Below, one piece after another: positions 24,978 through 33,421 of a stretch of 64,000 nucleotides of DNA. Made by a program: the position numbers and the translations under genes. The notes under the pieces were generated by a model. That model was not told where the DNA came from. It was given only the letters and a program-made list of their open reading frames with translations, and ran no database searches. Numbering within the stretch: position 1 is the stretch's first letter; each line of letters begins with the position of its first letter. Source of the DNA: Muriicola sp. Z0-33 (GTDB taxonomy: Bacteria; Bacteroidota; Bacteroidia; Flavobacteriales; Flavobacteriaceae); contig NZ_JAFMPW010000006.1 of assembly GCF_026126425.1 (NCBI RefSeq), positions 183,601 through 247,600 of the forward strand, written 5' to 3'.

Positions 24978-27470
24978 TTGAATTCATTTTTATTCAGGAT
25001 ATTCAACATATTACTATGGATATTGTCCACTACTACCTTCGCACAGGATTTTGAAGCAGCGGAAGCCACCGCGGAGAAAATCTACCTGCAATTAAGTGCC
25101 AAAACTGTTAGTATTGATCAGACGATCTGGTTTAAAACAATAGTAACCGACGCAGAAAATCACCTCCCCTCAAGTATGAGTCAGGTGCTCCATGTAGAAC
25201 TTATAGATGCCCGGGAGCAAATCGTTAAACGCAAAATGATAAAACTAACAGGAGGAATTGGGTGTGGACATTTTGAACTAAATCGGAATTTCCGCCCCGG
25301 TCGATATCTCATCAGGGCATATACACAATGGAATAGAAATTTTGGAACTGACTTTGTGTTCTCGACTTATATAAATATTTATGATGGATCAAGGGTTAAA
25401 AGCATTAACTCAAGAACCGATCTATTACCGGCAACCAAAGCTGTCTCTAACTGGGGTCCAGATCCCAAGACTTCTTTTCAATTGAATTTCTTTCCCGAGA
25501 GTGGGAAGCTGCTCCATGGGGTTAAGAATAAAATTGGATTTAAAGCAGAGGGGGTAGCAAGCTTGGCGAACAATTTTTCGGGAGTAGTATTTGATGCAAA
25601 TGGGGAAAAAGTTTCAACTTTTAGCAGCAATCATTTGGGCATGGGTTTTTTTTATATCCATGCAGACAGCGCTACAACGTACAGGGCAGAAATCAGCACC
25701 CCCTTTATGGCGATGCCAATTGCAATTGTTGATCTTCCCGAGGTATCGGCAAAAGGAAGTATATTAAGTGCACGCAAAATAGGTGAAGAGATAAGTTTAA
25801 ATGTATGCTCTAATACTCTGGAAGGAACTGTTTTAATCAAAATTAGTTGCAGGGGCGCAGATTATTATTTAATTAAGGGTCAGCTTGAGGATGGTAAAAT
25901 GCTTACAAAAATGGAAGCATCAAGTTTGCCTGAGGGTATTATTGTAATTACGCTTTTAGATAATAATAAAATGCCGGTCGCAGAACGATTATATTTTAAC
26001 ACTTCCATCAAAAATCGACTCCTAATTGATTTGAATACGGACAAGGCCCTCTATAAAAAGCGGGAGCTATTAAAATTGAATATTCGGCATACGAATAATA
26101 CGGAAAGTATCCTCAATTCTAATATTTCTGTCATGGCCACAAATAAAGCACAATGGTCTGGTAAATGGCAGGAGAGTATACTTTCCTATTTTCTTTTGGA
26201 TTCAGAGCTAAGGGGAAGGATAGAACAACCTGGGTATTATTTTAGTGGAGGAAAGACTGCCCATCGGGACCTTGATGCATTGATGTTGACACAGGGTTGG
26301 CGGAATTATAAATATCCAATTAATCATAGTGCCAATACTTTCTCTAACCTAGAAAGGGGCATAACAATTAAAGGAAGAGTTGTTTCAAATTCACCTAAAA
26401 GTAAACCATTGACAGATCTAGACCTCAGCCTGGGTGTGTTTACCGAATCGCCCATTTATTACAAACAGCAAACAGATAGTTTGGGCAGATTTCGATTTTT
26501 GCTCGATGATATTTACGGGATACAGCCCAGGGTGTTGTTACAAGGAAATATCAAGGGCAATGCATACAAAAATATTAGGATAATACTTGATACTCTTCAA
26601 CCTCCAAAAGTACATTTCGAAAACAATAATATTAGTGAATTAATTGTATCACCTGCTTTGGAAGAGGCGGTAGTGGCTGCGCAACAAAGACGAAGTGTTT
26701 TCCAAACAGCCGCTGATTCACTATTAGGAGGTATCCAATTAGATGAGGTGGTACTTGAAGAGTACAGTTTAACCTCAGAAAGGGAACGGGCGTATGAAGA
26801 TTTTGGAAGACCAGATGCCATAATTAGAGGTGATTCTCTTCAAAAACAAGAGCAAAGCTGGTCTTACGGCATTTACAGCATTTTGCTTTTTGAGTATCCC
26901 GAATTGATACAAATAGAGCGGTTTCCGGACGGATTTATGCGAGCACAGGTTAACAATGATTCAACACTGATTGCAGTTGATGGAAGGTTATTACGCGCTT
27001 ACGAATATGACTATGTTCAAGATATTTCACCAGCAGTGATTGAAAGTGTAGAGATTATGCAATTTGTTCCATTTTTTAGGAATAAATTTTTGGATGTTTT
27101 TCCTGATGCGGATCCCTATGACGCTCCAACTGTAGGGCACATAATTGCCATTTTCACAAAAAACAAGGTTGGCCTTGGAGGCACCGGCAAACCAATTCGT
27201 GGAATGTTAGGAACTACAATCCCGGTATTTTCACCAGCTAAAGAGTTTTATATTCCGGTGTATGAGAGCATTGAAGAATTGAACGAGAAAAAGCCAGACT
27301 TGCGTTCCCTGTTGTATTGGCTGCCAAACCTGCCTACTAATGTGAAGGACGAGACTTCATTAAGTTTTTACAATGGCGATGTACCAGGGGATTACATAAT
27401 AATTGTAGAAGCCATATCTCAGGATGGCAAAATAGGATACAAAAAAATAGAATATAAAATTGAGGAGTAA
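24978..27470 (+). CDS. 830-aa secreted protein with macroglobulin-like and plug-like parts
   Basis: The start is TTG at 24978: it opens the signal peptide (about 1-22, ending TFAQ), an in-frame stop lies 18 bases upstream, and no ATG fits. Domains: an MG2-like N-terminal region (EKIYLQLSAKTVSIDQTIWFKTIVTD, GRYLIRAYTQW; about 32-135), then several beta-sandwich segments. A carboxypeptidase-regulatory-like domain (ITIKGRVVSN; about 458-520) follows. A TonB-plug-like segment (about 620-725) contains LLFEYPELIQIERFPDG and ISPAVIESVEIMQF, with no beta-barrel after it. Resembles large Bacteroidota envelope proteins expressed near SusC-type systems; actual function unknown. Base composition is AT-rich. 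Confidence 0.75.
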   Translation: MNSFLFRIFNILLWILSTTTFAQDFEAAEATAEKIYLQLSAKTVSIDQTIWFKTIVTDAENHLPSSMSQVLHVELIDAREQIVKRKMIKLTGGIGCGHFELNRNFRPGRYLIRAYTQWNRNFGTDFVFSTYINIYDGSRVKSINSRTDLLPATKAVSNWGPDPKTSFQLNFFPESGKLLHGVKNKIGFKAEGVASLANNFSGVVFDANGEKVSTFSSNHLGMGFFYIHADSATTYRAEISTPFMAMPIAIVDLPEVSAKGSILSARKIGEEISLNVCSNTLEGTVLIKISCRGADYYLIKGQLEDGKMLTKMEASSLPEGIIVITLLDNNKMPVAERLYFNTSIKNRLLIDLNTDKALYKKRELLKLNIRHTNNTESILNSNISVMATNKAQWSGKWQESILSYFLLDSELRGRIEQPGYYFSGGKTAHRDLDALMLTQGWRNYKYPINHSANTFSNLERGITIKGRVVSNSPKSKPLTDLDLSLGVFTESPIYYKQQTDSLGRFRFLLDDIYGIQPRVLLQGNIKGNAYKNIRIILDTLQPPKVHFENNNISELIVSPALEEAVVAAQQRRSVFQTAADSLLGGIQLDEVVLEEYSLTSERERAYEDFGRPDAIIRGDSLQKQEQSWSYGIYSILLFEYPELIQIERFPDGFMRAQVNNDSTLIAVDGRLLRAYEYDYVQDISPAVIESVEIMQFVPFFRNKFLDVFPDADPYDAPTVGHIIAIFTKNKVGLGGTGKPIRGMLGTTIPVFSPAKEFYIPVYESIEELNEKKPDLRSLLYWLPNLPTNVKDETSLSFYNGDVPGDYIIIVEAISQDGKIGYKKIEYKIEE

Positions 27471-27537
27471 GAGCATTAAAAAGCTATCGTCGTGACAACA
27501 TCATTATAAGTGCTTGTATTGAAGCTTCGCGGATACA

Positions 27538-27921
27538 TTATTCAATTTTAAATTCCTGCACTTCTGTTTTCTGCTCACAGTTCGCTATCTTCATTACACC
27601 AGTATTTCCATTGAATTTAGCTTTTATTATATAGGTCTTACATGGTTTAGAGGAGGTGTCACTATTTTTAAAATCAATATTTCCATCACTTAAAAAATAG
27701 GCGATATCGGTTGAATCAAGACCTTTGGCTTCAATTTCGGTAGCCGCTTGGTCTGAAAAACTAATTGGTTTAGACCTGATGTCTTTAAGCACTCTGCAGT
27801 TGGGAAAATAACAAAATGAAGTGCCTGTCTCTTCAGATTTCTTTTTAAAGAAGAAAGCAAGGAATACAAGACCTATAGACAAGCCAACTAAATAGAATCC
27901 CAATCGTTTTAAAAATGGCAT
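27538..27921 (-). CDS. DUF4258-domain protein, membrane-anchored
   Basis: 127 residues. One N-terminal transmembrane helix (about 7-26) precedes FCYFPNCRVLKDIRSKPISFSDQAATEIEAKGLDSTDIAYFLSDGNIDFKNSD, the DUF4258 pattern. Four Cys (two in CYFPNC, one in KPCKTY, one in ANCEQ) suggest disulfides in an exported domain. It starts 15 bases after the alanine dehydrogenase stop and is probably in that transcript. Function unknown. Confidence 0.82.
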   Translation of the reverse strand: MPFLKRLGFYLVGLSIGLVFLAFFFKKKSEETGTSFCYFPNCRVLKDIRSKPISFSDQAATEIEAKGLDSTDIAYFLSDGNIDFKNSDTSSKPCKTYIIKAKFNGNTGVMKIANCEQKTEVQEFKIE

Positions 27922-27936
27922 GGTGTGCTGGGGAAT

Positions 27937-29136
27937 TTAAAATATAAGAAAGTTAATATCGCTGTATTTAAGATCGAACCATTCACCGACCGACTTGTTC
28001 GTCAGTATTCCGTGATACATATAGAGGCCATTGCGTAGCCCTTTATCAAATCTCAAAGAATTTTCCAAGCCACCCTCCTCACCAATCTTTAATAGGTAAG
28101 GGGTAAAAATATTGCTTATAGAGACCGAAGAGGTTTTAGGGTAACGGGCTGGCATATTGGGAACTCCGTAGTGAATGACCCCGCATTTTTCCTGGGTCGG
28201 ATTATCGTGGGTGGTAACTTCACTGGTTTCAAAACAGCCACCCATATCAATGCTAACGTCTATGATCACTGCTCCCTTTTTCATTTGCTCTACCATAGTC
28301 TGAGTTACCACGACTGGGGCCCTATCTCTGCCACGTACGGCTCCTATAGCCACATCACAGCGGCGCAATGCTTTTAAGAGGTTTTTGGGTTGCAGAGTGG
28401 AAGTATAGACCGTCTGATTAAGACTGGTCTGTATGTTGCGAAGCTTGGTTATAGAATTGTCAAACACCTTTATATTAGCGCCGAGGCCAAGGGCAGAACG
28501 CGCTGCAAATTCCCCAACAGTACCAGCACCCAGAATAACCACCTCTACTGGAGGCACCCCACTGATATTGCCAAACATTAAGCCGTTACCATTGTTAGTC
28601 GCCGCCATAATTTCGGCCGCGATCAGCACGGAAGATATTCCGGCAATTTCACTTAGTGAACGCACGGCGGGGTATTTACCATCTTCGTCCCGGATGTATT
28701 CAAAAGCAATTGCCGTTATTCGTTTGCGGGCCAATTCTTCAAAATAGGCCTTGGACTGGGTTTTGATTTGCAAGGCAGAGATGATAATCGCCTGCGGGTT
28801 GAGCAGCCGTATTTCCGAAAGGGTAGGGGGCTCTACTTTCAGTAATAGCGGACATGAAAAGACTTTTTTATTGTCCTTTGTAATTTTCCCGCCTGCCTCG
28901 GTATAGTCTTTGTCAGAATAATTAGCCCCTTCGCCTGCGCCAGATTCTATCAACACTTTATGACCGTTGGCTGTAATAGCATTCACCGCATCTGGTGTAA
29001 GGCATACTCTTTTTTCCTGGTATTGGTTTTCTTTTGGAATACCAATAAATAATTCCCCTTTCTGTTTTAAAATCTCGAGGGTTTCTTCCTGGGGAAGCAA
29101 TTGTTGTTTACTGAAAGGTGATGAAGGTTGGTTCAT
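27937..29136 (-). CDS. ald: alanine dehydrogenase
   Basis: 399 residues. NAD-dependent interconversion of L-alanine and pyruvate plus ammonium. The N-terminal AlaDH/PNT domain has GIPKENQYQEKRVCLTPDAVNAITANGHKVLIESGAGEGANYSDKDY. The NAD-binding part has PPVEVVILGAGTVGEFAARSALGLGANIKVFDN near 198-230, and the catalytic-side MGGCFETSEVTTHDNPT follows near 298-315. It lacks the membrane part of transhydrogenase. The N-terminal 28 residues (QQLLPQEETLEILKQKG) extend beyond classical Ald, as in Bacteroidota homologues. Confidence 0.9.
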   Translation of the reverse strand: MNQPSSPFSKQQLLPQEETLEILKQKGELFIGIPKENQYQEKRVCLTPDAVNAITANGHKVLIESGAGEGANYSDKDYTEAGGKITKDNKKVFSCPLLLKVEPPTLSEIRLLNPQAIIISALQIKTQSKAYFEELARKRITAIAFEYIRDEDGKYPAVRSLSEIAGISSVLIAAEIMAATNNGNGLMFGNISGVPPVEVVILGAGTVGEFAARSALGLGANIKVFDNSITKLRNIQTSLNQTVYTSTLQPKNLLKALRRCDVAIGAVRGRDRAPVVVTQTMVEQMKKGAVIIDVSIDMGGCFETSEVTTHDNPTQEKCGVIHYGVPNMPARYPKTSSVSISNIFTPYLLKIGEEGGLENSLRFDKGLRNGLYMYHGILTNKSVGEWFDLKYSDINFLIF

Positions 29137-29195
29137 AAGCTGTAATTCTATAAGCCCTGCCCAGGGAAGCGGAGATTACTGTATAAAATTACAAC

Positions 29196-29229
29196 AATAA
29201 AATGAAAATCCCTGCTATTGCAGGGATTT
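29196..29229 (-). terminator. intrinsic terminator after the 215-aa membrane gene
   Basis: A perfect 10-bp stem (AAATCCCTGC / GCAGGGATTT) with TATT loop, followed on the minus strand by a T-rich run. It starts 23 bases after the membrane-protein stop and separates it from ald. Confidence 0.85.
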
Positions 29230-29252
29230 GAGAATATCGTTTTACAAAGAAT

Positions 29253-29900
29253 TTACAGGAAAAGGTTAAACAGACTTTTTAACGAATGTTGTAGTTGTGT
29301 AAATAAGCCACTAAGTGTTTTATCTGTTGTTTTTTTTGTGAGATCGTCTTCTTTTGCTTCTGTTTCCTTAACTTTAATACCAATCTTCTCTAATTCCTGC
29401 CTTTCTTTTTCTTTATAATAACTAAGTTCTAGGTCCATGGCTTCCAAGTCAATCCCGTGTACATGTTTATCGTATAATTTAATCCTAATAAAGTAGACGA
29501 ATGGAATTACGATCATACAGAATGGAAGAAGCCAAAGTACATTGTCAGTATCAATATAATTATCTTCTGAAATTACACCCTCAAAAATTTGAAAGGCATA
29601 CATTAAAATTGGAATTAATATTATATGGTACCACCAATGTTTACAAGTGAAAAACCAAATAAGTAGTAAATAAAGAGGTACAATTTTTCCTAAAAGAAAC
29701 CAGATATAAACATTAATATTTGGAAATCCATTTTTATCAATCGTAATGCCAAGAAAATTTATTGTAGCTTCGGGGTCACTAGATACATATTCATGCATCT
29801 TAAAAATAAAGGGAGAAACCAAGATAAAAATCACCATTAAGGATTCTAAAAGAATTCTTCTTCTAGCCTTATTTCTTTTTTCGTTAGTAGGTTTTTTCAT
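29253..29900 (-). CDS. four-helix membrane protein, WW-motif family, copy A
   Basis: 215 residues, family not recognised by name. Basic N-terminus, then four predicted transmembrane helices (about 16-35, 62-82, 87-107, 122-142) and a charged cytoplasmic tail with coiled-coil character (YYKEKERQELEKIGIKVKE). The hallmark is IWFFTCKHWWYHIILIPI between helices 2 and 3, preceded by FLGITIDKNGF. Both features recur in the two units encoded at 30701-31944, so this is a local three-member family. It has its own terminator. Function unknown; the short extracytoplasmic segment after helix 1 (GITIDKNG) is the most conserved feature besides the WW motif. Confidence 0.72.
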   Translation of the reverse strand: MKKPTNEKRNKARRRILLESLMVIFILVSPFIFKMHEYVSSDPEATINFLGITIDKNGFPNINVYIWFLLGKIVPLYLLLIWFFTCKHWWYHIILIPILMYAFQIFEGVISEDNYIDTDNVLWLLPFCMIVIPFVYFIRIKLYDKHVHGIDLEAMDLELSYYKEKERQELEKIGIKVKETEAKEDDLTKKTTDKTLSGLFTQLQHSLKSLFNLFL

Positions 29901-29934
29901 TATTAAAAACTGGGGACAATTAGGTTTTTATAAC

Positions 29935-29963
29935 GAAAAAAAGGGCAATTTATGATTGCCCTT
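29935..29963 (-). terminator. intrinsic terminator after the 61-aa lipoprotein gene
   Basis: A 9-bp stem (AAGGGCAAT / ATTGCCCTT) with a 5-base loop, then seven T on the minus strand. Confidence 0.85.
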
Positions 29964-30011
29964 AACGGAATTTATCTGAATACTCGATAAATTGGTATAA
30001 TATATCGGCGA

Positions 30012-30197
30012 TTAACCCTTCTTATTATCGCCGTTTATGATTTTTGTTTTGTCAACACTTTTTTTATCTCCATTGACCAGCTCAGTTTTATCAACTCCAT
30101 TTTCGTATAGTTGATCATCCGCTGTATTAGCTGTGCACGCAGATCCAACTAGAACTAAGAAGGCGCAAATGCCAAATAATAATTTTTTCATGTTCAT
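30012..30197 (-). CDS. small lipoprotein with duplicated motif
   Basis: 61 residues. Lipoprotein signal LFGICAFLVLVGSAC places the acylated Cys at about 21. The mature 40 residues contain an imperfect duplication: VDKTELVNGDKK and VDKTKIINGDNKK. Start is ATG 30197 or 30191. A -7 box upstream and a terminator downstream make it a complete single-gene unit. Function unknown; it lies between copies of the WW-motif membrane family and could belong with them. Confidence 0.65.
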   Translation of the reverse strand: MNMKKLLFGICAFLVLVGSACTANTADDQLYENGVDKTELVNGDKKSVDKTKIINGDNKKG

Positions 30198-30238
30198 CGT
30201 TCAAAGATTTTGGTTCAAGATTTGTTAATGTTCTCTTA

Positions 30239-30246
30239 CAAAAGTA
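30239..30246 (-). promoter_or_regulatory. -7 box for small lipoprotein gene
   Basis: TACTTTTG on the minus strand, a perfect -7 match 41 bases before the ATG. No -33 element recognised. Confidence 0.45.
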
Positions 30247-30700
30247 AGAAAAAAATGACTCTGTTAAGCCCATTTACCGGCAAAATACTACACTTTATCG
30301 GATAAATCAAGCTTTTTATCGATTATTTCGCAGGTCATCGAAAAAAATACAATAAAAATGACGGACGGACGATATGCACATCATGTTTAGATCTGATAAT
30401 GATTATTTGGCAGTATAATGCATTAACTTGCTTGACCATAGGCTTTTAATAAAATTAGATAGCAAGACATTATTTTTTCGACGGTCTAGCATCATTTGGC
30501 GAGTGGGGTTAGGATATTTGGAATTAGCCAATCTTAGCCTTTTGTACTTTTAAAATTCACATATATAGACTATTTTCTGTATTTTATAGTAAAATATATT
30601 ATATTAGAGATTAATTTCTTAAATAATTGTAATTTTTCATTCTAATTGTTCAGGTAATTATACCTTGTTTAATATTCTAATGCTACTTAGGGATTATAGT
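30247..30700. other. AT-rich gap without recognisable gene
   Basis: About 450 bases between the small lipoprotein gene and the WW-motif gene pair. I see no reading frame with family resemblance, no tRNA-like fold, no strong hairpin and no perfect TAnnTTTG box on the plus strand. In-frame upstream starts (TTG 30665, ATG 30680) extend the next gene only slightly. Confidence 0.6.
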
Positions 30701-31408
30701 ATGGTAACTAAGCTTTACACTTTCAAGAAAGAAGTTCATATAATCCATATTGGACTAGCATTCCTTATTCTAATACTACCGTTTGCTCTCTTTCTTCATT
30801 TATTTTTTAGTGATGATGTTAATATCATGACACTTTTTAATTTTAAGATTGATCACGGTTTTAATAATAACAGAGGCTGGGCCTGGAATTTTCTGTCAAT
30901 TATTATCCCTCTTGTACTTATGTTGATTTGGTTTAGTACAAGTTACGATTGGTGGCGTTATGTTTTGCTTGTTCCGATATATCTATATATTACTCGAATT
31001 ATAGTAAAGATTTTCAGATATCCAAACCTTATCGAAGACAACCTTGCAATCTTTTCAATAATAATCGCACTAGTTTCAATCTTAGTTATAGTGTTTTTGG
31101 ACTTAATTATTTTAACTAGATATAGGGAGAAGGGATTTCTGCTTGTAAGGCTTAAATTATTTAATAGTAAAAGAATGAGATTATTTTCTTGGCTTAAATC
31201 TAAAATGATTTTCGCAGAAAATTTAATGTCATTTGAAGATAAAAATAGACACTTTAAAAAGTTATACTACGCAAAGTCCATTCTTGAAAGTGAAATTGAA
31301 AAATACTCGAAATTTGACTCCTTAGATTTTGCTCGAAAGAAGAAATGGGATTTTGGAATTACATTATTCATTTTAATTTCGTGTGCTTTTTTTTTGCCCA
31401 TACATTAA
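30701..31408 (+). CDS. WW-motif membrane protein, unit B (5' part of a frameshifted gene)
   Basis: 235 residues from ATG 30701 (ATG 30680 would add seven). Four transmembrane helices (about 12-34, 66-84, 89-109, 119-141) carry the family mark LIWFSTSYDWWRYVLLVPI; a long charged linker follows. The last 20 residues (WDFGITLFILISCAFFLPIH) match helix 1 of the related proteins, but the frame then stops. The matching continuation lies in the next frame from a run of nine T. With one extra T, or a -1 slip there, a single 414-residue two-unit protein results. So this is either a frameshifted (broken or switchable) gene or a sequencing error. Function unknown. Confidence 0.7.
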   Translation: MVTKLYTFKKEVHIIHIGLAFLILILPFALFLHLFFSDDVNIMTLFNFKIDHGFNNNRGWAWNFLSIIIPLVLMLIWFSTSYDWWRYVLLVPIYLYITRIIVKIFRYPNLIEDNLAIFSIIIALVSILVIVFLDLIILTRYREKGFLLVRLKLFNSKRMRLFSWLKSKMIFAENLMSFEDKNRHFKKLYYAKSILESEIEKYSKFDSLDFARKKKWDFGITLFILISCAFFLPIH

Positions 31409-31944
31409 TTCCGCCAGATGTACAAACTTATGATATTTCTGGCATAACAATTACTACGCATGGCTTTGCAGACGTCCGAAGTTTTGTTTATTATTTCAAT
31501 GTTAAATTATTGATAATTAGCCTATTGTGCACATGGTTCATTAGTTCAATTTATTGGTGGCGATATGCTATTCTTTCAGGAATAATATTAAATACCTATC
31601 AGCTTTGGGAAGGATTTCAAGAAAATTTAATGTTAATAGACGAGGCCGAATATCTATATTCCTTGCCTTATATTTTCATTCTAGTGACCGTACTTATTAT
31701 CACATCGGAAACGATTAAATATCATTCAAAAGTCCTATTGCTGTATAAAACGATATGCGGGGAAATTGAGCAAATTATTGGGGAAATGAACGGTCCTATT
31801 AAGGCGGTAAAGAGACAAAAGATTAAGTTCTTTAATTTAAAAAGATCAATTAATCAAAACGGAGTTACTCTGAAAAAATTTAAAGATCTCCAGAAATTAC
31901 GAGAGGAGCTTATCAATGAAATAAATGCGGGTGCGGGCAGTTAA
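31345..31944 (+). CDS. WW-motif membrane protein, unit C (3' part of a frameshifted gene)
   Basis: 199 residues if started independently at ATG 31345, which overlaps the upstream frame by 64 bases. Homology to copy A (GITITTHGF matches GITIDKNGF; CTWFISSIYWWRYAILSGI matches the WW motif) begins right after the T run, so the natural N-terminus of this unit is probably supplied by the upstream frame. Three further helices (about 51-70, 75-92, 109-128) are followed by a basic coiled-coil-like tail. It overlaps the convergent regulator gene by 4 bases. Function unknown. Confidence 0.65.
   Translation: MGFWNYIIHFNFVCFFFAHTLIPPDVQTYDISGITITTHGFADVRSFVYYFNVKLLIISLLCTWFISSIYWWRYAILSGIILNTYQLWEGFQENLMLIDEAEYLYSLPYIFILVTVLIITSETIKYHSKVLLLYKTICGEIEQIIGEMNGPIKAVKRQKIKFFNLKRSINQNGVTLKKFKDLQKLREELINEINAGAGS
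31387..31396 (+). other. T9 run / slippery heptamer at the frame junction
   Basis: Nine consecutive T (31387-31395) followed by G. Read in the upstream frame, the end is T-TTT-TTG, a classical -1 slippery heptamer, and a T9 run is long enough for transcriptional slippage. A -1 shift joins units B and C exactly where their homology to copy A continues. Confidence 0.7.
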
Positions 31945-32336
31945 TCTTTGTTCTTTAGGTGTTTTTGGGCGCGTTCTATCTCGGCCGTAACTTCTTTTAA
32001 AAGTCCCTGCAGTTCTTCTTCATGTCTTTCCCTTATTTTCATTTCGATAATGCGCTCTATTTGTTCCTGCCTTGCCTTGGGTAATTGATCAAAATCCAGG
32101 ATGTCTTCCTCCTGGTCCTTTTTCAGCATTTCGCCTTCACCGGTCAATAGCCATACTACATTTAATTGAGGATAGGTTTTAATGATGCTTTCTATTACAT
32201 CGCTGCCAATAGAAGCATTATTTTTTTTCATTCGTAAAGTGTAGCCGTTACCGGCACCTATGGAAATATCAAACTGTCGGGCACTGAGCCCTGCAAATTT
32301 GATAAATTCCATCAATCGATCTATCGTTTTAAACAT
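31941..32336 (-). CDS. XRE/CI-like DNA-binding protein
   Basis: 131 residues. A degenerate helix-turn-helix lies at about 5-60 (RLMEFIKFAGLSARQFDISIGAGNGYTLRMKKNNASIGSDVIESIIKTYPQLNVVWLLTGEGEML), followed by an acidic stretch and a long helical tail (about 80-131, KARQEQIERIIEMKIRERHEEELQGLLKEV) likely to form a coiled coil. The VVWLLTGEGEML segment parallels LYWLLNGKGSF in the XRE regulator at 17181-17555. Targets unknown. It ends overlapping the membrane gene on the other strand. Confidence 0.8.
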   Translation of the reverse strand: MFKTIDRLMEFIKFAGLSARQFDISIGAGNGYTLRMKKNNASIGSDVIESIIKTYPQLNVVWLLTGEGEMLKKDQEEDILDFDQLPKARQEQIERIIEMKIRERHEEELQGLLKEVTAEIERAQKHLKNKD

Positions 32337-32543
32337 ATAAGAGAAAATAATCTATTGGTTGTTCAAAAATCTGAATAAATATACAATAAAAAAAGAGACG
32401 GAAAGAAAGTTAGTCATTTAAATATGCCATTTTGATTAGCTCAGAGAAAAATGCACGCAAATTTGTTTATGTAGAAAATATTCTATATACTTGTTATGAG
32501 ATCAGCAGTGACTACCCCTCTAATCCCTACAAATTTGTCCGTT

Positions 32544-32861
32544 ATGAGCTCCATCAAAATCCTGGAACGCATGCAAAGGTTGCATTCGTTAATTTCACAA
32601 GAGTGCACAGGTTCTCCACTAGAACTTTCCCGAAAATTACGTATTAGTGAACGTTCAGTTTATAACCTTTTAGATCATCTAAAAGACTTTAATGCTGAAA
32701 TAAACTATGACAGAAGCAGGAAGACCTATTATTATCAAAACGATTTTAAACTCGAAATTCAGCTGTCATTTTCCGTTATCACAAATAATGAGCTTACAGA
32801 AATTCTTAGTGGTAGCTATCTTTCAAAAAAGAAGGATGGCTATAGTACTTCCACTAATTAA
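32544..32861 (+). CDS. small winged-helix (HTH_11-like) protein
   Basis: 105 residues from ATG 32544. The DNA-binding part MSSIKILERMQRLHSLISQECTGSPLELSRKLRISERSVYNLLDHLKDFNAEINYDRSRKTYYY (about 1-65) has the DeoR/HTH_11 pattern, with recognition helix SERSVYNLLDHL. No effector domain follows. ATG 32544 is favoured because it begins at the conserved helix; the frame can start 48 bases earlier. Such stand-alone proteins often accompany CheY-like regulators in Bacteroidota, as here. Confidence 0.78.
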   Translation: MSSIKILERMQRLHSLISQECTGSPLELSRKLRISERSVYNLLDHLKDFNAEINYDRSRKTYYYQNDFKLEIQLSFSVITNNELTEILSGSYLSKKKDGYSTSTN

Positions 32862-33008
32862 TTTTACTGGCAAATCTACTTGTCAGCTATACTGGTTAGC
32901 ATCATATAAGTTTCATGAAATATACCTTACATATAGATTTTCATTTAATTGGTCTATATTATATGGGTATTTGGCAATATTATATTACCTCTGCACAACC
33001 AAATTATT

Positions 33009-33404
33009 ATGAAATTGACCATTTGTATTATCGACGATGACCTTGTCTCCCAGTTTGCCACTACCTATAGTATAGAGCAAAGCGGTCATCCCTGTTCTAT
33101 TATTACCTGCGACAGTGCCGAAGACTGCCTGGAGACTTTTAATTCGCTTTTGGAGCAAAAAAGAGAATTGCCAGATATAATACTCCTGGATCTCGTGATG
33201 GGAGATATGAGCGGTTGGGATTTCCTTGAACGTTTTAAACAGATTCCCAATTGGCCCAAAGAAACGGCCATTTATATTCTATCTTCATTTACCAATTCCA
33301 AAGACAGAAGAAGAGCCAAAGAACACACGCTAATTAGTGGGTATTTTGATAAACCCGTAAGTAACAACGATTTGGATAGCATCCTTTCGTCTATGGTAAA
33401 ATAG
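33009..33404 (+). CDS. stand-alone CheY-like response regulator
   Basis: 131 residues from ATG 33009. Receiver domain only: acidic pocket IIDDD (Asp9-11), phosphoacceptor Asp61 in IILLDLVMGDMSGWDFL, conserved Thr/Ser region ILSSFTNS, and Lys115 in GYFDKPVS. No output domain, so it acts through protein contacts. No cognate kinase is adjacent. The upstream frame from 32949 is not conserved in pattern. It ends 17 bases from the convergent GIY-YIG-like gene. Confidence 0.9.
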   Translation: MKLTICIIDDDLVSQFATTYSIEQSGHPCSIITCDSAEDCLETFNSLLEQKRELPDIILLDLVMGDMSGWDFLERFKQIPNWPKETAIYILSSFTNSKDRRRAKEHTLISGYFDKPVSNNDLDSILSSMVK

Positions 33405-33421
33405 CCGCCACTGGCTGTTTA

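Noticed and set aside
32432..32647. 71-residue plus-strand frame ahead of the winged-helix gene
   Set aside because: It overlaps the winged-helix gene in another frame and has no hydrophobic or domain pattern.
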